DNA of 64,000 nucleotides from an uncultured Clostridia bacterium. GTDB taxonomy: Bacteria > Bacillota > Clostridia > Oscillospirales > Ruminococcaceae. The DNA lies in NCBI GenBank assembly GCA_947510165.1, contig CANNSB010000002.1:123840-187839 (forward strand), in the 5' to 3' direction. The notes under the pieces are model-generated. The model worked only from the letters and a program-made list of their open reading frames with translations. It was not told where the DNA came from and did not search any database. The stretch's first letter is position 1, and the number at the start of each line of letters is the position of its first letter. Of the stretch, positions 62,533-64,000 are shown one piece after another. The position numbers and the translations under genes were made by a program.

Positions 62533-62839
62533 TTTATAAAAATAATCTGATAATATTATTTTTCAAAGGGTAGTATTATCACATTACTTTTATTAACAAT
62601 TTAGTTTAAACTTTATATTCCTATACCTCACGTATTCGCAATACTGCACTTATTGAACTCTTGGTATGTATTGTCTCTTTTAACAGAGGTTCGCTCGTTA
62701 CAATAAGTTGTAGCTTAATGTAAGTTGTGGCAAAACTAATATGTTTGAGTATTTAAAGTTTATTAAATTTATTCAATTTTAGAAAAGATTTCAAAAAAAT
62801 CAAGAGCCTACAGATGCCACTTGAATCATCTATAAACTC
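62533..62839. other. Gene-free stretch after the tRNA cluster
   Basis: About 300 bases, less AT-rich than surrounding spacers at 62625-62740. Holds a repeated TAAGTTGT (two copies about 17 bases apart near 62704-62730), a TGATAATA/TATTATCA inverted pair near 62548-62582 and a hairpin at 62800-62843 (TCAAGAG/CTCTTGA). No ORF with a start codon and ribosome site is found; the best open frame is 44 codons on the minus strand without a start. Confidence 0.4.
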
Positions 62840-62868
62840 TTGACAGTATATGTAAAACGGGGTATAAT
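62840..62868 (+). promoter_or_regulatory. Consensus sigma-A promoter
   Basis: TTGACA (62840-62845), 17 bases, TATAAT (62863-62868). Together with the tRNA promoter it is the only exact consensus I found in this window, suggesting a highly transcribed product. Confidence 0.8.
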
Positions 62869-62871
62869 TTG

Positions 62872-62985
62872 ACCCGTAAAACAACTCTGATAAGTTTTAT
62901 ATGATGTTGTAGTTAACATCTTGTAAAGCGTATGCCTAATGTTATCTAGATAATAACATTAGGTTATTGGAGTTTTTTATTTGCA
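62872..62985 (+). ncRNA. Candidate small RNA or structured leader
   Basis: Predicted transcript of about 110 bases starting just after the consensus promoter. Features: a stem GATGTT/AACATC around 62903-62920; hairpin A with 11-bp arms CCTAATGTTAT (62935-62945) and ATAACATTAGG (62953-62963); hairpin B, AATAAC/GTTATT (62952-62968), mutually exclusive with A and closely followed by a six-T run (62973-62978). It may be a free small RNA ending there, or an attenuator-type leader of the gene at 63078. It matches no RNA family I can recognise. Confidence 0.5.
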
Positions 62986-63077
62986 AAAAAATAAATCTTT
63001 AAAATTAATATAACATGATTATTAAACTATGTCAATAAAAAATTTTCAAATAAGATTATTAAATGAGGTTTTTATAA

Positions 63078-63884
63078 ATGGATTTAAGTGATATATTAGT
63101 TCTTTTATCTACATCTGTAGCTTTAGGAATAGCAGTAACTCCTTCAGCTATAAATTTATATCATAAATGTAAAAAGTTAAAGATAGTATTATTACCAGAT
63201 TCTGAAATGTTAATAATGTTTCCTTTACAATTAACAATAAATATTCCTTTTTCTATATATTCAAATAAAGATATTATTTTGGAAGATTATAGTATAAAAA
63301 TAATAGAAAAAAATAATAAAAAAAAGTATATAGAATGTAAATCATCAATCTTTATTCCATATTTATCAGAATCAGCAAACTATGGATCCCAAAGTATATC
63401 TCTAAATAAAAATTATACTAAAACTTGTATCCAATTGTGTAAAAAACAATTAAAAAATTTAAATATAAGATATGTAGATAAAGAATTTAAAAGTTATTTA
63501 TCTACATCTATGGCATATAAGTATTTGTCTAAAGAATTAAAAGATTCAAATGAATCTTTTAACAATCAGGATGATGAAAATATCCGTGATAAAATTAAAT
63601 TAGATTTTAAAGATTTTTTTAATAATAGTATGGGTCTAATAAAAGAAGAATTAAAATATAAAATAAAAGAAGGTTTATTTTTAGAATCAGGCAAAGAGTA
63701 TATTATTGAATTTATATTTATATATGATCAGAAAAAAGCATATAAATGCAATTATGAGTTTAATATTAACTCTGATGATTATAATAAATTAATATCAAAT
63801 ATTGATATTAAGGTAGAGAATAATTTATCGGCATGTAATTATTCTTATCCAAGTGTAGAGAAAGATATAAAAAAATATAAATAA
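63078..63884 (+). CDS. Unrecognised membrane-anchored protein (268 residues)
   Basis: Good GAGG ribosome site before the ATG. N-terminus MDLSDILVLLSTSVALGIAVTPSAINLYHK is a membrane helix, then KIVLLPDSEMLIMFPLQLTINIPFSIYSNKDIILEDYSIKII looks like a beta-sandwich-type segment, followed by charged helices (KDSNESFNNQDDENIRDKIKLDFKDFF) and a final beta part (GKEYIIEFIFIYDQKKAYKCNYEFNI). I know no family. It lies behind the tRNA cluster, a common place for acquired genes, and behind a strong promoter with an attenuator-like hairpin pair. Its composition is as AT-rich as its neighbours. Confidence 0.6.
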   Translation: MDLSDILVLLSTSVALGIAVTPSAINLYHKCKKLKIVLLPDSEMLIMFPLQLTINIPFSIYSNKDIILEDYSIKIIEKNNKKKYIECKSSIFIPYLSESANYGSQSISLNKNYTKTCIQLCKKQLKNLNIRYVDKEFKSYLSTSMAYKYLSKELKDSNESFNNQDDENIRDKIKLDFKDFFNNSMGLIKEELKYKIKEGLFLESGKEYIIEFIFIYDQKKAYKCNYEFNINSDDYNKLISNIDIKVENNLSACNYSYPSVEKDIKKYK

Positions 63885-64000
63885 TTATTTAAACCTATAT
63901 GTTTTTATTATATTATTTTACAAATATATTTTTTATCTATATATCTATTTAGTATAACTATATATAAGTATTATTTATTCTTTTTGTATTAGAAGTAAGT

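Noticed and set aside
62600-62760. 44-codon minus-strand frame with a protein-like codon pattern
   Set aside because: No start codon, no ribosome site, flanked by stops, and no recognisable domain.
62981-63013. 10-codon ORF from TTG behind GGAG after the candidate small RNA
   Set aside because: Too short and AT-rich to tell from chance; could be a leader peptide but nothing supports it.
62533-63077. CRISPR array or tracrRNA locus
   Set aside because: Only a single TAAGTTGT repeat pair and no regular spacers; no cas genes in the window. Kept only as an open alternative for the small RNA.

Overview
The window is a strongly AT-rich stretch of chromosome from a low-G+C, anaerobic, endospore-forming Firmicute, most likely a Clostridia-class organism of the Oscillospirales/ruminococcal kind. 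Evidence for the assignment: sporulation and germination genes (ypeB, spmA/spmB, a gerK-type operon, a SpoIVFA/SpoIVFB-like pair, a dacF-like carboxypeptidase, a PRK06851-type ATPase), a complete V-type ATPase operon, GatCAB amidotransferase, PduL phosphotransacylase, an archaeal-type Asd, clear Shine-Dalgarno sequences and sigma-A promoters. The exact genus cannot be fixed from this sequence.

Layout. 1-2.6 kb: truncated Orn/Lys/Arg decarboxylase and a substrate-binding lipoprotein without its transporter. 2.8-8.6 kb: rlmB, a catalytically degenerate P-type-ATPase-like membrane protein, a GNAT acetyltransferase, rnhA and an iscS-iscU pair behind a tandem operator. 8.6-16 kb: a 51-residue protein, ypeB, then leftward recG-fakA, ymdB and an ATPase. 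16-24.6 kb: pduL, a small conserved protein, mazF/ndoA, coaX, DUF378, a NERD protein, trpS, spmAB, a protein with a long ER/K single-helix segment, and queA. 24.7-31.9 kb: asd-dapA-dapB-nadA (diaminopimelate, lysine and NAD precursors), asnB and an AGCS amino-acid symporter. 31.9-42.3 kb: leftward V-ATPase operon (G/H-C-I-K-F-E-A-B-D) preceded by nadE, whose amidase half looks dead. 42.6-49.3 kb: small proteins, DUF4363, DUF421 and the gerKA-gerKB-gerKC germinant receptor, then a GT4 glycosyltransferase. 49.4-56.8 kb: ligA-gatCAB, M23-M50 sporulation protease pair, rsmE. 56.8-58.3 kb: a small sigma-region-4 / Xre / ImmA module around a large palindromic operator. 58.3-62 kb: TVP38-family protein, mtaB, an HPr-like protein lacking the phosphorylatable His, and dacF. 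62.1-62.5 kb: four tRNA genes (Gly, Arg, His, Gln). 62.5-64 kb: a gene-poor stretch with a perfect-consensus promoter and a candidate small RNA or leader, then an unrecognised membrane-anchored protein.

Themes. (1) Several genes can only start, or are best started, at AUU or AUA behind a well-placed Shine-Dalgarno. (2) Most convergent gene pairs are separated by long perfect palindromes that contain one or both stop codons and act as bidirectional terminators. (3) Several enzymes keep the fold but have lost catalytic residues (P-type ATPase, NadE amidase half, HPr). (4) No CRISPR array, insertion sequence, integrase or rRNA was seen.
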